Assembly: GCA_022511345.1 (NCBI GenBank)
Contig: JAFLRR010000001.1
Location: 124,001 to 188,000, forward strand
Direction: 5' to 3'
Length of the DNA: 64,000 nt
DNA from: Alistipes sp.
Lineage (GTDB): Bacteria > Bacteroidota > Bacteroidia > Bacteroidales > Rikenellaceae
Made by a program: the position numbers and the translations under genes. The notes under the pieces are model-generated. The model saw only the letters and a list, made by a program, of their open reading frames with translations, was not told the origin of the DNA and searched no databases. Position 1 is the first letter of the stretch. Every line of letters begins with the position of its first letter. Positions 1 to 8,458 of the stretch are shown piece by piece.

Positions 1-881
1 TCCAGACCGGTCTCCTTGAGCATCTTGTCGACAGCCTTCTTACCCGACTGGCTGCGGGCCGAGGAGAGCTTGTCGTTGAAGGTCTCGGGACCATCGGGCG
101 AAGCGTAGCCGTTAACGTAGATGTGCTGCGTTGCGCGGTCGTTGTTCAGAGTCTGCTCGACATTGCTCTTGAAGTCAGCCAGTTCGCTGCTCTTCAGGGC
201 CTTGTTCGAGGTCTGCGAGCTGTTGATAGCGTAGAGAATGTCGGCCTTCGAAACGTAGGTCTTGACGTTCTTGTAGTTGTTTGCGGCGTTGGCCATAGCG
301 TCAGCATAGCGGATATCCTTCTGCAGAGTGTTGACACCCTTGGCAACGGTCAGACCGAACTGACGAGCGATTGCAGCAGCCTTCTCGCCGCCTGCAGCCA
401 GAGCCTCAGCCTCCTCCTTGGTGGGGATAGCGCCGGTGTTGGCATTGACCAGAGTCAGCTCCTTGCACTTACCGCCGGGGCACTTAACCTCGATGCGCAG
501 CTGCAGCTCGCAGTCCTGCATGCGCTCGTCGTAAGCGAACTCCACATGCTGCGAAACCTTGCCGCCGAGCTTCTTGTCGACTACTGCATAGTTGTCCTTA
601 ACCTTCGAACCCTGGTAGAACTTGGGTGCGCCTGCTACCTCGCCGCCCTCGAATACCAGAACCGGAGTCACCTTCATGACAGCCTTGGGGTTGAAGTACT
701 TCTCGGGGAACGTAGCGGTAACATCGGCAACGACCTTGCCGTTGTTGAGCGTCAACACTTCGGGCGTGCACGTGATGTTAACCTCATCGCGGTGCTTTGC
801 CATCTTCTTGAAGCAGTTGCAGCTCGAGAGAGTTCCGGCAGCGATTACGCATGCCAGGAAAACTTTCAAAAGATTTTTCAT
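1..881 (-). CDS. OmpA-family outer membrane lipoprotein (3' end cut off by window edge)
   Basis: This reading frame is open from an ATG at 881 to the window edge, giving the first 293 residues. The ORF track misses it because no stop is present. The N-terminus MKNLLKVFLACVIAAGTLSSC is a lipoprotein signal with lipobox LSSC (Cys21). The last visible part reads IYVNGYASPDGPETFNDKLS followed by ARSQ. This resembles the start of an OmpA-like peptidoglycan-associated domain, where Bacteroidales proteins have a G-Y-A-S-P-E/D-G motif before an N-x-x-L-S-x-x-R-A stretch. Inference: a lipoprotein anchored in the outer membrane that binds peptidoglycan through its C-terminus. It has its own -7 box. The plus-strand ORFs 123..974 and 622..897 are shadows of it. 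Confidence 0.75.
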   Translation of the reverse strand, partial: MKNLLKVFLACVIAAGTLSSCNCFKKMAKHRDEVNITCTPEVLTLNNGKVVADVTATFPEKYFNPKAVMKVTPVLVFEGGEVAGAPKFYQGSKVKDNYAVVDKKLGGKVSQHVEFAYDERMQDCELQLRIEVKCPGGKCKELTLVNANTGAIPTKEEAEALAAGGEKAAAIARQFGLTVAKGVNTLQKDIRYADAMANAANNYKNVKTYVSKADILYAINSSQTSNKALKSSELADFKSNVEQTLNNDRATQHIYVNGYASPDGPETFNDKLSSARSQSGKKAVDKMLKETGL

Positions 882-961
882 AACAATTGTTTTTTAAGGT
901 TTATTCGTTTATTTTCAATATTGTCAAAAACGCAGGCGGAGACGCACGCCGCCATACATCG

Positions 962-969
962 CAAATATA
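962..969 (-). promoter_or_regulatory. Bacteroidetes -7 box TATATTTG for the OmpA-like gene
   Basis: On the minus strand the box reads TATATTTG, matching the TAnnTTTG consensus, about 80 nt before the ATG at 881. I see no clear -33 box. Confidence 0.55.
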
Positions 970-992
970 ATTAAAATATTCCGAAATACGCA

Positions 993-1027
993 CGAATGCC
1001 CCCGATTTTTTACATCAGGGGCATTCG
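993..1027 (-). terminator. Hairpin between pnp and the OmpA-like gene
   Basis: CGAATGCCCC pairs perfectly with GGGGCATTCG (10 bp, 15-nt loop) just downstream of the pnp stop at 1050. No strong U tract follows in either direction, so it may be a weak terminator or an mRNA 3'-end stabiliser. Confidence 0.45.
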
Positions 1028-1049
1028 TTTCAACTATTTCGACTATCTT

Positions 1050-3320
1050 CTACTCCTTGTCCTCGCGGAACGGACGACGGTCGCGGTGCTCACGGCGTTC
1101 GCCGCGCTCCTGACGCTCGCCGCGGTTGCGGTCGTGCTCGCCGCGCGGACGGCGCTCGCGGGGTTCGCGTTCGGTCCATCCCTCGGGCTTGGGAAGCAGC
1201 ACGCGGTGCGAGAGCTTCAGCTTGCCGGTCTTGGGATCCACGCCGATGAGCTTCACGTCTATCATGTCGCCCTCCTTCAGGCCAGTCTCCTCCATGGTCT
1301 CGAAGCGCTTGTAGTCTATCTCCGAGATGTGGAGCAGAGCATCCTTGCCGGGCAGAATCTCGACGAATGCGCCGAAGGCAACAATCGAGCGAATCTTGCC
1401 GGTGTAGGTCTCGCCCACCTCGGGAACCGCCGCAATGGCCTTGACACGCGCCAGAGCGCCGTCGAGCGACTCCTTGTCCGGACCGAAGATATCGACGATA
1501 CCCTTGTCGTCGACCTCCGTGATGGTGATGGTCGTACCGGTAGTCTTCTGAATGTCCTGAATAATCTTTCCGCCCGGGCCGATGACAGCGCCGATGAGGT
1601 CCTGCGGAATGGTGATCTGCACGATGCGCGGCACGAACGGACGGTACTCGGCGCGGGGCTCCGCAATGCACTCGGTCAGCTTGCCGAGGATGTGCATACG
1701 ACCCTCGCGAGCCTGCTCCAGTGCCTTGGCCAGCACCTCGTACGACAGGCCGTCGACCTTGATATCCATCTGCGTTGCGGTGATACCGTCCTTGGTACCA
1801 GTCACCTTGAAGTCCATATCGCCCAAGTGGTCCTCATCGCCCAGGATGTCCGACAGCACGGCCCAGCGACCGGTTGCCGAGTCGGAGATAAGACCCATGG
1901 CGATACCCGACACGGGCTTCTTGAGCTTCACGCCGGCATCCATCAGCGCCAGCGTACCTGCGCAGACGGTAGCCATCGACGACGAGCCGTTCGACTCGAG
2001 AATGTCCGAAACCACGCGCACTGCATAGGGATTCTCCTCGCCCACGGGAACCATGGGCTTCAGGGCGCGCCATGCCAGATGGCCGTGACCGATTTCGCGG
2101 CGGCTCAGACCGCGTGCGGCCTTGGCCTCGCCCGTCGAGAAGGGCGGGAAGTTATAGTGCAGAACGAACTGCTCGGTGCCCTGCACCAGCACGTCGTCCT
2201 TGACCTTTTCATCGAGTTTGGTACCCAGCGTGACGGTCGTCAGCGACTGAGTCTCGCCGCGGGTGAAGATTGCCGAGCCGTGAGCTGCGGGCAGGTAGCC
2301 CACCTCGCACCAGATGGGGCGAATCTCGTCGGTGCGGCGTCCGTCCAGACGCTTGCCCTCGTCGAGAATCATGTTGCGCATGGCCTTCTTCTGCACGTCG
2401 TCGTGGAAGTACTTGTGAATAAGCGGAGCCTTCTCAACCAACTCCTCTTCGGTGAAGCGCGACGCGAACTCGGCCTCCAGAGCGTCGAACATCTCGCTGC
2501 GCTCGTGCTTCATCGTGCCGCTCGTGGCGATTGCGTAGGCGCGGTCGTAGAGCTCGCGGATGATGGTCTGGCGAAGTTCCTCGTCGTTGTTTTCGTGGCA
2601 GTAGGTGCGCTTTACGTCCTTGCCGAGCTCCTTCGACAGCTCGATCTGCACGGCGCAGTGGCGCTTGATCTCCTCGTGGGCGAACTTGATGGCGCCGAGC
2701 ATAACCTCCTCCGACACCTCCTTCATTTCACCCTCGACCATCAGAATGTTGTCGATAGTACCGCCGACCATGATGTCGAGGTCTACCTCCTCCATCTGCG
2801 AGAATTTGGGGTTTATGACATATTCGCCGCCGATGCGCGCAACGCGCACCTCCGAGATGGGGCCGCCGAACGGAATGTCCGACACGGCCAGTGCAGCCGA
2901 TGCTGCCAGTCCGGCCAGGGCGTCGGGCTGAATGTCCTTGTCAGCCGATATGAGGTTGACAGTGACATAAACCTCGGCATGATAGTCCGACGGGAAGAGC
3001 GGACGCAGCGCGCGGTCGATGAGGCGTGCAACGAGAATCTCGCTGTCGTTGGCCTTGCCTTCGCGCTTCATGAATCCGCCGGGATAGCGTCCCGCTGCGG
3101 CATACTTCTCTTTGTATTCAACCTGCAAGGGCATGAAATCGGTGTCCGGTTTCGCGTCCTTGGCTGCTACCACGGTAGCCAGGAGCATCGTGTCGCCCTG
3201 CTTGACTACCACCGAGCCGTCGGCCTGTTTCGCGAGCTTGCCGGTTTCAATCACAATCTCGCGGCCGTCGGCCTGAGTTATGACCTTCTGTACTGCATTG
3301 TACGGTCTGTTTGCTTCCAT
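1050..3320 (-). CDS. pnp: Polyribonucleotide nucleotidyltransferase (PNPase)
   Basis: This 756-residue protein is a phosphorolytic 3'-5' exoribonuclease that degrades mRNA with inorganic phosphate. It has two RNase PH cores, the first with [20 protein letters not shown], the second with [20 protein letters not shown]. These are followed by a KH domain ([16 protein letters not shown], about residues 565-580) and an S1 domain ([20 protein letters not shown]). The tail is unusual: about 45 residues of Arg/Glu/Asp/Gly repeats that may be a disordered RNA-binding extension. I use MEANRPYN at 3320, not the upstream in-frame ATG at 3350, because a -7 box lies between them. It follows rpsO, as in many bacteria. 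Confidence 0.96.
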   Translation of the reverse strand: MEANRPYNAVQKVITQADGREIVIETGKLAKQADGSVVVKQGDTMLLATVVAAKDAKPDTDFMPLQVEYKEKYAAAGRYPGGFMKREGKANDSEILVARLIDRALRPLFPSDYHAEVYVTVNLISADKDIQPDALAGLAASAALAVSDIPFGGPISEVRVARIGGEYVINPKFSQMEEVDLDIMVGGTIDNILMVEGEMKEVSEEVMLGAIKFAHEEIKRHCAVQIELSKELGKDVKRTYCHENNDEELRQTIIRELYDRAYAIATSGTMKHERSEMFDALEAEFASRFTEEELVEKAPLIHKYFHDDVQKKAMRNMILDEGKRLDGRRTDEIRPIWCEVGYLPAAHGSAIFTRGETQSLTTVTLGTKLDEKVKDDVLVQGTEQFVLHYNFPPFSTGEAKAARGLSRREIGHGHLAWRALKPMVPVGEENPYAVRVVSDILESNGSSSMATVCAGTLALMDAGVKLKKPVSGIAMGLISDSATGRWAVLSDILGDEDHLGDMDFKVTGTKDGITATQMDIKVDGLSYEVLAKALEQAREGRMHILGKLTECIAEPRAEYRPFVPRIVQITIPQDLIGAVIGPGGKIIQDIQKTTGTTITITEVDDKGIVDIFGPDKESLDGALARVKAIAAVPEVGETYTGKIRSIVAFGAFVEILPGKDALLHISEIDYKRFETMEETGLKEGDMIDVKLIGVDPKTGKLKLSHRVLLPKPEGWTEREPRERRPRGEHDRNRGERQERGERREHRDRRPFREDKE

Positions 3321-3332
3321 AAAAATTACTTC

Positions 3333-3340
3333 CAAATATA
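3333..3340 (-). promoter_or_regulatory. Possible pnp -7 box TATATTTG, close to the start codon
   Basis: TATATTTG on the minus strand lies only 12 nt before the pnp ATG, so transcription from it would give a nearly leaderless mRNA. No -33 box is seen. It could be chance in this AT-rich spacer. Confidence 0.35.
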
Positions 3341-3361
3341 TAACATCCAAAAAAATGCGAA

Positions 3362-3410
3362 AAAGAAAGGGGGCGGCCCGACATTCGGATCATTCCCCCT
3401 GTTCCGCCCC
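3362..3410 (-). terminator. Intrinsic terminator after rpsO
   Basis: On the minus strand GGGGCGG (3404-3410) pairs with CCGCCCC (3370-3376) and is followed by a CUUUCUUUUU tract. It starts three bases after the rpsO stop, so part of the transcription probably ends before pnp. Confidence 0.6.
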
Positions 3411-3412
3411 TC

Positions 3413-3685
3413 TTACTTGCGGAGGTTGAGCGTCTTGACGATAGCGCGGTAACGCTCGATGTCCACCTCCTTGAGGTACTCGAGCAACTGGCGGCGCTTA
3501 CCTACCAGGCGCAGCAGCGCGCGCTGGGTGCCGAAGTCGTGCCTGTTGTTCTTAAGGTGGGCCGTAAGGTGGCTGATACGGTACGAAAACAGCGCGATCT
3601 GGCTCTCGGGAGAGCCCGTGTCGGTGTTGGACTTGCCGTACTGACCGAAAAGCTCCTGCTTTTTCTCTGCCGTTAAATAAGACAT
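3413..3685 (-). CDS. rpsO: 30S ribosomal protein S15
   Basis: This 90-residue protein has the normal S15 length. It is a primary 16S rRNA-binding protein of the small-subunit platform. The family signature is complete: NTDTGSPESQIALFSYRISH, then LTAHLKNNRHDFGTQRALLRLV and GKRRQLLEYL. It lies upstream of pnp on the same strand, the classic rpsO-pnp pairing, but with a terminator hairpin and a possible second promoter between them. Its own promoter has a good -7 box 72 nt before the start codon. Confidence 0.98.
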   Translation of the reverse strand: MSYLTAEKKQELFGQYGKSNTDTGSPESQIALFSYRISHLTAHLKNNRHDFGTQRALLRLVGKRRQLLEYLKEVDIERYRAIVKTLNLRK

Positions 3686-3756
3686 TTTTGTAAAAAGTTT
3701 TAAACGGTTGCACTCTACGACGCATTCGCCTTACCGAATAACGCCAGAGCGTGGCG

Positions 3757-3764
3757 CAAAGATA
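3757..3764 (-). promoter_or_regulatory. rpsO promoter, -7 box TATCTTTG
   Basis: TATCTTTG on the minus strand matches TAnnTTTG and is followed by a 5' leader of about 65 nt before rpsO. No -33 TTTG is evident. Confidence 0.6.
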
Positions 3765-3860
3765 AATAAATAATTCCGAAATCGGCTCCGCACAGCGAAA
3801 TATTTTGCTCGATTCTCGGAAAAAGATTACTTTTACACTCTGAAAACCTGCAAAAGTTTC

Positions 3861-4865
3861 ATGACTACGAGGGCTGCAATATCGCTGTTGCTCGCGGCCG
3901 CGCTGACTGCCTGCTCGCCGCGCAGCGGATACATTTCGGTCGACGGAGCCATGCTCGGCACCACCGTCCACGTCTCGGCCCGCACGTCGCTGCCGCCGGG
4001 AACGATATACTCGCACCTGCAGCGCATCGACTCCGCAGCCAAGGCCTCGATGTCGGTATTCGACCCCCGTTCGCTGCTGAGCCGCATAAACGCCGGCCTC
4101 ACCGACTCGCTCGACGAACACATAATCTACAACATAAAACTTGCCGAGCGCATAAGCCTCATGAGCGGCGGCCGTTACGACATAACGGTCAAACCGCTGG
4201 TCGAGGCCTACGGCTTCATCGGCAGCCAGGGCATGCAGAGCCCCGACACCGACTCGATACTACGCTTCGTGGGCTTCAGCAAGCTGCACATCGACGGCAG
4301 CCGCCTGGTCAAGGACGACCCCCGCGTACAGATAGACCTCAACTCCATAGCCAAGGGCTACACCGTCGACCTTGCGGCCCGCATGCTCGACGAGCTGGGC
4401 ATCGAGGACTACATAGTCGAAATAGGCGGCGAGATTCGCTGCCGCGGCAAAAACAGCCGTGCAGGGGCCTGGACCGTCGGCATCGACACCCCCTTCGACG
4501 GCAACGACCTGCCCGGCCGCGACCTCTACACGCGTGTGGAGTTGAGCGACATGGCTCTGGCCACCTCGGGCAACTACCGCCGCTACCGCATCGACGAGAA
4601 CGGCAACAAGGTGGCCCACACCATCGACCCCGTAACCGGCCGCAGCTCGGTCTCGCGCCTGCTGTCGGCCACCGTCGCTGCAGAGGAGTGCGCCGAAGCC
4701 GACGCGCTCTGCACGATGTTCATGGCTCTGGGCGCCGACCAGGCGCTGGAATTTGCCGGCAATCACCCCGAAATGGCCGTATGCTTCATCCTCGACAACG
4801 GCAGCGGCGGCTACGAGACATATATCTCCGAAGCCATGAAACAGCTTATGCCCGACACGCAATAG
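3861..4865 (+). CDS. apbE: ApbE-type FAD:protein FMN transferase, lipoprotein
   Basis: This 334-residue protein attaches FMN covalently to a threonine of target flavoproteins, for example subunits of Na+-translocating NADH:quinone reductase or Rnf. The N-terminus MTTRAAISLLLAAALTAC carries a lipobox (LTAC, Cys18), so it is probably anchored in the periplasm. ApbE landmarks are DLNSIAKGYTVD, EIGGEIRCRGKN (flavin binding), MALATSGNYRR and the C-terminal HTIDPVTGR. It is divergent from rpsO. The lipid kinase gene follows 59 nt downstream on the same strand, so co-transcription is possible. No flavoprotein target is encoded nearby. Confidence 0.93.
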   Translation: MTTRAAISLLLAAALTACSPRSGYISVDGAMLGTTVHVSARTSLPPGTIYSHLQRIDSAAKASMSVFDPRSLLSRINAGLTDSLDEHIIYNIKLAERISLMSGGRYDITVKPLVEAYGFIGSQGMQSPDTDSILRFVGFSKLHIDGSRLVKDDPRVQIDLNSIAKGYTVDLAARMLDELGIEDYIVEIGGEIRCRGKNSRAGAWTVGIDTPFDGNDLPGRDLYTRVELSDMALATSGNYRRYRIDENGNKVAHTIDPVTGRSSVSRLLSATVAAEECAEADALCTMFMALGADQALEFAGNHPEMAVCFILDNGSGGYETYISEAMKQLMPDTQ

Positions 4866-4924
4866 AGAGTTAACCGACAAAAACATACAACCTGAACGAG
4901 GCACGCCACGCGCTGCCGCAAAAA

Positions 4925-5803
4925 ATGAAAAACCCAATGGCTGAAAAGATACTCTTCATCTACAACCACCGCTCGGGCCGTGGACATGCCGCCGAAAATG
5001 CCCAGGCCGTAGCTTCAGAGCTCGCCCAGGCCGGCACCGTAGTCGCGCTGCCGGTAGATTTCAAGGCCGACCCCTTCGACGGTCACGACGATGCGGCAAC
5101 AGTCGTAGTCTCCGGAGGCGACGGAACGGTCAACTATGTGGTCAACCGCATGAAGGCCCGCGGCCTCAACCCCCGCCTCGGCGTAATACCCTCGGGCACG
5201 GCCAACGACTTCGCCCATGCTCTGGGCATGAGCAACGACCCCGTGAAGGCGGCCCGCCAGATAGTCTCGGGAGAGGTCCGGCAGGTCGACTGCGGCAGTG
5301 TCAACGGACTGCGTTTCGTCAATGTTTTCAGCTTCGGACTCTTCACAACCACCTCGCAGCACACCTCCGACCGCCGCAAGCACCGCCTCGGCAAGATGGC
5401 CTATATTATAGAGGGCATCAAGGAGATGCGCCGCATGCACGGCGTGCCGCTTCACCTGAGCACCGGCAGCGGCGAATTCGACACCGAGATTCTCATGGCC
5501 CTGATATTCAACGGCGAAACCGCCGGCGGGTTCCGCCTGGCGCGCAACTCGAGCATCCACGACGGCCGCTTCGAGTGTCTGCTGCTGCGCAAGCGCAACT
5601 TCTTCAGCTCGTGCTGGGCCATGCTGCTCCATCTTCTGGGCTGCAAGTCGCGCGGCGTGATTCACATCAGCTCGGACCGCATCGAGATAACCTCGCCGCT
5701 GAACGAGCCCACCGACGTCGACGGCCAGAAAGGCCCCGAATTCCCGCTGCTGATAGAGTGTCTGCACTACGACCTGCAGGTGATTGTCCCCACGAAAAAA
5801 TAG
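4925..5803 (+). CDS. Diacylglycerol kinase-like lipid kinase (YegS/DagK family)
   Basis: This 292-residue cytoplasmic protein phosphorylates a lipid hydroxyl group. The family motifs are clear: NHRSGRGHA near the N-terminus, the nucleotide-binding VVSGGDGTVNYVVN (about residues 61-74), and PSGTANDFAHALGM (about 90-103). FNGETAGGFRLARNSSIHDG covers the conserved substrate-side loop. The exact substrate (diacylglycerol, sphingoid base or other) cannot be read from the sequence; Alistipes-type bacteria make sphingolipids, so that alternative is open. The start MKNPMAEK could also be the second Met (4937). A terminator hairpin follows. Confidence 0.88.
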   Translation: MKNPMAEKILFIYNHRSGRGHAAENAQAVASELAQAGTVVALPVDFKADPFDGHDDAATVVVSGGDGTVNYVVNRMKARGLNPRLGVIPSGTANDFAHALGMSNDPVKAARQIVSGEVRQVDCGSVNGLRFVNVFSFGLFTTTSQHTSDRRKHRLGKMAYIIEGIKEMRRMHGVPLHLSTGSGEFDTEILMALIFNGETAGGFRLARNSSIHDGRFECLLLRKRNFFSSCWAMLLHLLGCKSRGVIHISSDRIEITSPLNEPTDVDGQKGPEFPLLIECLHYDLQVIVPTKK

Positions 5804-5848
5804 GTGCGGCGACGACGGCGATATGAAAACAACTGCCAATTAATAATT

Positions 5849-5875
5849 AACCGGCCTCGTTCAGGGCCGGTTTTT
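5849..5875 (+). terminator. Intrinsic terminator after the lipid kinase
   Basis: AACCGGCC pairs with GGCCGGTT across an 8-nt loop and is followed by TTTC. It ends the plus-strand apbE/kinase unit. Confidence 0.75.
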
Positions 5876-5903
5876 CTATCTCGGGCGTTTTCGGCAAAAA
5901 CAA

Positions 5904-5934
5904 AAAAAGGAGCAATTTGCAATTGCTCCTTTTT
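5904..5934. terminator. Bidirectional terminator hairpin
   Basis: AAAAAGGAGCAATT pairs perfectly with AATTGCTCCTTTTT (14 bp, 3-nt loop). It has a U tract in both directions and lies between converging units, so it probably ends the minus-strand cupin gene. Confidence 0.75.
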
Positions 5935-5961
5935 AATAGAAAAAATTATGTCAGTTGCTAA

Positions 5962-6402
5962 TTATCTCCCGATTTTCGCCCAGTCGACCCAGCGGTTTTT
6001 GTCGTAGCGCCAGCTGTCCAGCAGAGCCTCGTCGAGTATCTTGCCCGAAAAGACCAGCAGCATCGAACCGTCCTCGTGAGCCTTGATGCAGTTGGCATAA
6101 CCCTCGGGCAGGCAGAGTATTTTGCTGTCGTCGGCCGTCAGGGTGAATATCTCGGGCACAAGGTCGTCGGAGGGATTCTCCCAGTCGTCGGGCCGCACGA
6201 ATGCCAGCGTGAACGAACCTTTCAGGCAGTAAAACCACTTCTTTTCGTGCTTGTGGCCGTGCCAGCCGCGGATGACGCTCGCATCGGGGTGGTGGATGAT
6301 GTAGAATCGCTCCACCCCCTCGAAACGAAATGCGTTCAGCGAGCTTATCCAGCCGCGTTCGTCGCGGTTGATTTCACCCTGGATTATCTTGATTTCGGAC
6401 AT
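5962..6402 (-). CDS. WxcM/FdtA-like cupin (sugar ketoisomerase or epimerase family)
   Basis: This 146-residue single-domain protein has a cupin barrel, with HPDASVIRGWHGHKHEKKWF carrying the HxH metal or sugar-binding pattern. FdtA/WxcM relatives isomerise dTDP-4-keto-6-deoxy sugars for surface polysaccharides. Conserved FdtA-like features are the short N-terminal IIQGEINRDERGWI and the late LCLPEGYANCIKAHEDGSML. The start at 6402 lies 5 nt after the M13 peptidase stop, so the genes are probably co-transcribed. No other nucleotide-sugar gene adjoins it, which is odd for this family, and substrate and function remain open. The longer track ORF (207 aa) adds a spurious N-terminus from the peptidase frame. 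Confidence 0.78.
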   Translation of the reverse strand: MSEIKIIQGEINRDERGWISSLNAFRFEGVERFYIIHHPDASVIRGWHGHKHEKKWFYCLKGSFTLAFVRPDDWENPSDDLVPEIFTLTADDSKILCLPEGYANCIKAHEDGSMLLVFSGKILDEALLDSWRYDKNRWVDWAKIGR

Positions 6403-6407
6403 TCGAA

Positions 6408-8435
6408 CTACCAGATAATTACGCGCTCCTCTTCGGGCATGAACATCGCGCCGTCCTCGATGCCGAATGCATCGTAGAAGGTCTGCAGGTTGCGCACCGT
6501 AGCGTTCACGCGCCACTTGCCCAGCGAGTGCACGTCTATCTTGGTCAGACGCTCGATCTCCTCGTCGCGGATGTTCTGGCCCCACAGAGCAGCGTAGGCG
6601 ATATAGAAGCGCTGCGCTGCGGTGAAACCGTCAACCGGAGCGGGCTCCTGGCCGCCGAGAGCATTCTGCAGTGCGGTATAAGCCACGCGCAGACCGCCCT
6701 GGTCGGCAATGTTCTCGCCCAGCGACAGGGCGCCGTTGGCGTGCAGGCCCGGCAGAACCTCAATGGCATCGAACTGCTTGACCAGAATGTCGGTCTTGGC
6801 CTTGAACGCCTCGGCATCCTCTTCGGTCCACCAGTTGTTCATGTTGCCGTCCTTGTCGAAGTTGCGGCCCTGGTCGTCGAATCCGTGGGTCATCTCGTGG
6901 CCGATAACCACGCCGATGGCGCCGTAGTTCACGGCATCGTCAGCCGCCGAGTTGTAGAAGGGAGGCTGGAGAATGGCTGCCGGGAAGCAGATTTCGTTGG
7001 TGGTGGGGTTATAGTATGCGTTGACCGTCTGCGGCGACATGAACCACTCGTCGCGGTCGACAGGCTTGCCGTACTTCGACACCTCGTCCTCGTGAGCCCA
7101 TCGGCGTGCTGCCAGGATATTCTCCCAGTACGATTTCGAGGGGTCGATGCTCAGCGCCGAGTAGTCCTTCCACTTGTCGGGATAGCCTATCTTTACGGCA
7201 AACGTAGCCAGCTTCTCGCGAGCCTTGGCCTTGGTTGCGTCGGACATCCACTCCAGCGCGTCGATGTGCTGACCCAGAGCCGTCTGAAGGTTCTTCACCA
7301 GCTCCGACATGCGCACCTTGTCGCTCTCGGGGAAGTACTTGTCGACATACATCTTGCCCACAGCCTCCGACAGGATGCCGTTGGGCACCGACATGGCGCG
7401 CTTCCAGCGCGGGCGGGGCTCCTGCGTACCCGACATCACGCGGCCGTGGAACTCGAACGAAGCGGCATAGAAGTCGTCGCTCAGGAAACCGGCAGCGCTG
7501 TTGAGGTACTGTGCAGCCAGATAGCTGCGGATATCCTCTATCGGCGCCGTGGCCAGCGTAGCTATGGCATTGGCTATAGCCGAGGGCTGACCAACGATTA
7601 TGCGGTCGAACTCGGGCAGACCGATGGTGTCGAAGTATAACTTCCAGTCGACAGGACCGGCATAGGTCTTGACGAACTCCTCGCGCGACATGGGGTTGTA
7701 CTGAGCCTGCACGTTGCGCAGCTCGACATTCGACCACATCTTCTCGGCCAGCGCCGTCTCCACTCTCATCGTTCCGGCAGCAGCCTCGGCAGCCTCAGCC
7801 TCGCCGACGCCTGCCAGCGTGAACAGCTCGGTCAGATACTTGACATAAGCCTCTCGCTTGCCGGCATTCTCCTCGTCGAGGTAGTAGTCGCGGTTGCCCA
7901 TTCCCAAGCCGCTCTGGCCTGCATAGAGAGCATACTCGTTGCTGTTCATCAGGTCGGCCTCCAGGCCCACGCCGAAGAAGGGACCGGCAACCGAGATGTG
8001 CATGTCGGCGATTATGCCCGTCAGCGCATCGCGGCTATCCACGGTCAGCAGCGCAGCCACAGCCTCCTGCACGGGAGCCGCACCCTCGGCGTTCAGACGC
8101 ACCGAGTCGAGACCCAGCTTGTAGAGGTCGGTGATTTTGCGGTCGGAACTTCCCTCGGGATACTCCTTTTTGGTCATCTGCGAGAAGAGCTCGTTGATGC
8201 GAATCTCGTTGTTCTCGCGCAGCACGTCGAATGCTCCGTAGCGCGAATATTCGGGCTTCAGCGGATTCTTCTTCTGCCAGCCGCCCGTGAAGTGCTGATA
8301 GAAGTCCTCGTTGAGGGCGATGCTCTCGTCGAAGTTGGTGGGGTCGATGGCGGGCACCGACGCCTTCCTGTTACAACCGGTCATGATTGCCAAAGCTGTT
8401 GCGAACAATACTATTTTTTTCATATTCTTCATCAT
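6408..8435 (-). CDS. M13-family zinc metallopeptidase, lipoprotein (PepO/neprilysin-like)
   Basis: This 675-residue protein has the usual length for bacterial M13 endopeptidases. The signal MKKIVLFATALAIMTGC ends in lipobox MTGC (Cys21 from the first Met). Zinc site: GVVIGHEMTHGFDDQG (HExxH, about residues 509-515), and the third ligand in LSLGENIADQGG. NAYYNPTTNEICFPAAILQ is the conserved substrate-pocket segment. It is probably in the periplasm or facing the surface, cutting small peptides. The gene lies 23 nt after pgk and 5 nt before the cupin gene, so it is probably read from the pgk promoter. Confidence 0.95.
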   Translation of the reverse strand: MMKNMKKIVLFATALAIMTGCNRKASVPAIDPTNFDESIALNEDFYQHFTGGWQKKNPLKPEYSRYGAFDVLRENNEIRINELFSQMTKKEYPEGSSDRKITDLYKLGLDSVRLNAEGAAPVQEAVAALLTVDSRDALTGIIADMHISVAGPFFGVGLEADLMNSNEYALYAGQSGLGMGNRDYYLDEENAGKREAYVKYLTELFTLAGVGEAEAAEAAAGTMRVETALAEKMWSNVELRNVQAQYNPMSREEFVKTYAGPVDWKLYFDTIGLPEFDRIIVGQPSAIANAIATLATAPIEDIRSYLAAQYLNSAAGFLSDDFYAASFEFHGRVMSGTQEPRPRWKRAMSVPNGILSEAVGKMYVDKYFPESDKVRMSELVKNLQTALGQHIDALEWMSDATKAKAREKLATFAVKIGYPDKWKDYSALSIDPSKSYWENILAARRWAHEDEVSKYGKPVDRDEWFMSPQTVNAYYNPTTNEICFPAAILQPPFYNSAADDAVNYGAIGVVIGHEMTHGFDDQGRNFDKDGNMNNWWTEEDAEAFKAKTDILVKQFDAIEVLPGLHANGALSLGENIADQGGLRVAYTALQNALGGQEPAPVDGFTAAQRFYIAYAALWGQNIRDEEIERLTKIDVHSLGKWRVNATVRNLQTFYDAFGIEDGAMFMPEEERVIIW

Positions 8436-8458
8436 TTTAAGCGTTCAACGGGGCTTGT

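Noticed and set aside
996-3452. Plus-strand ORF of 818 aa
   Set aside because: Antisense of pnp, which has complete KH, S1 and RNase PH motifs on the other strand.
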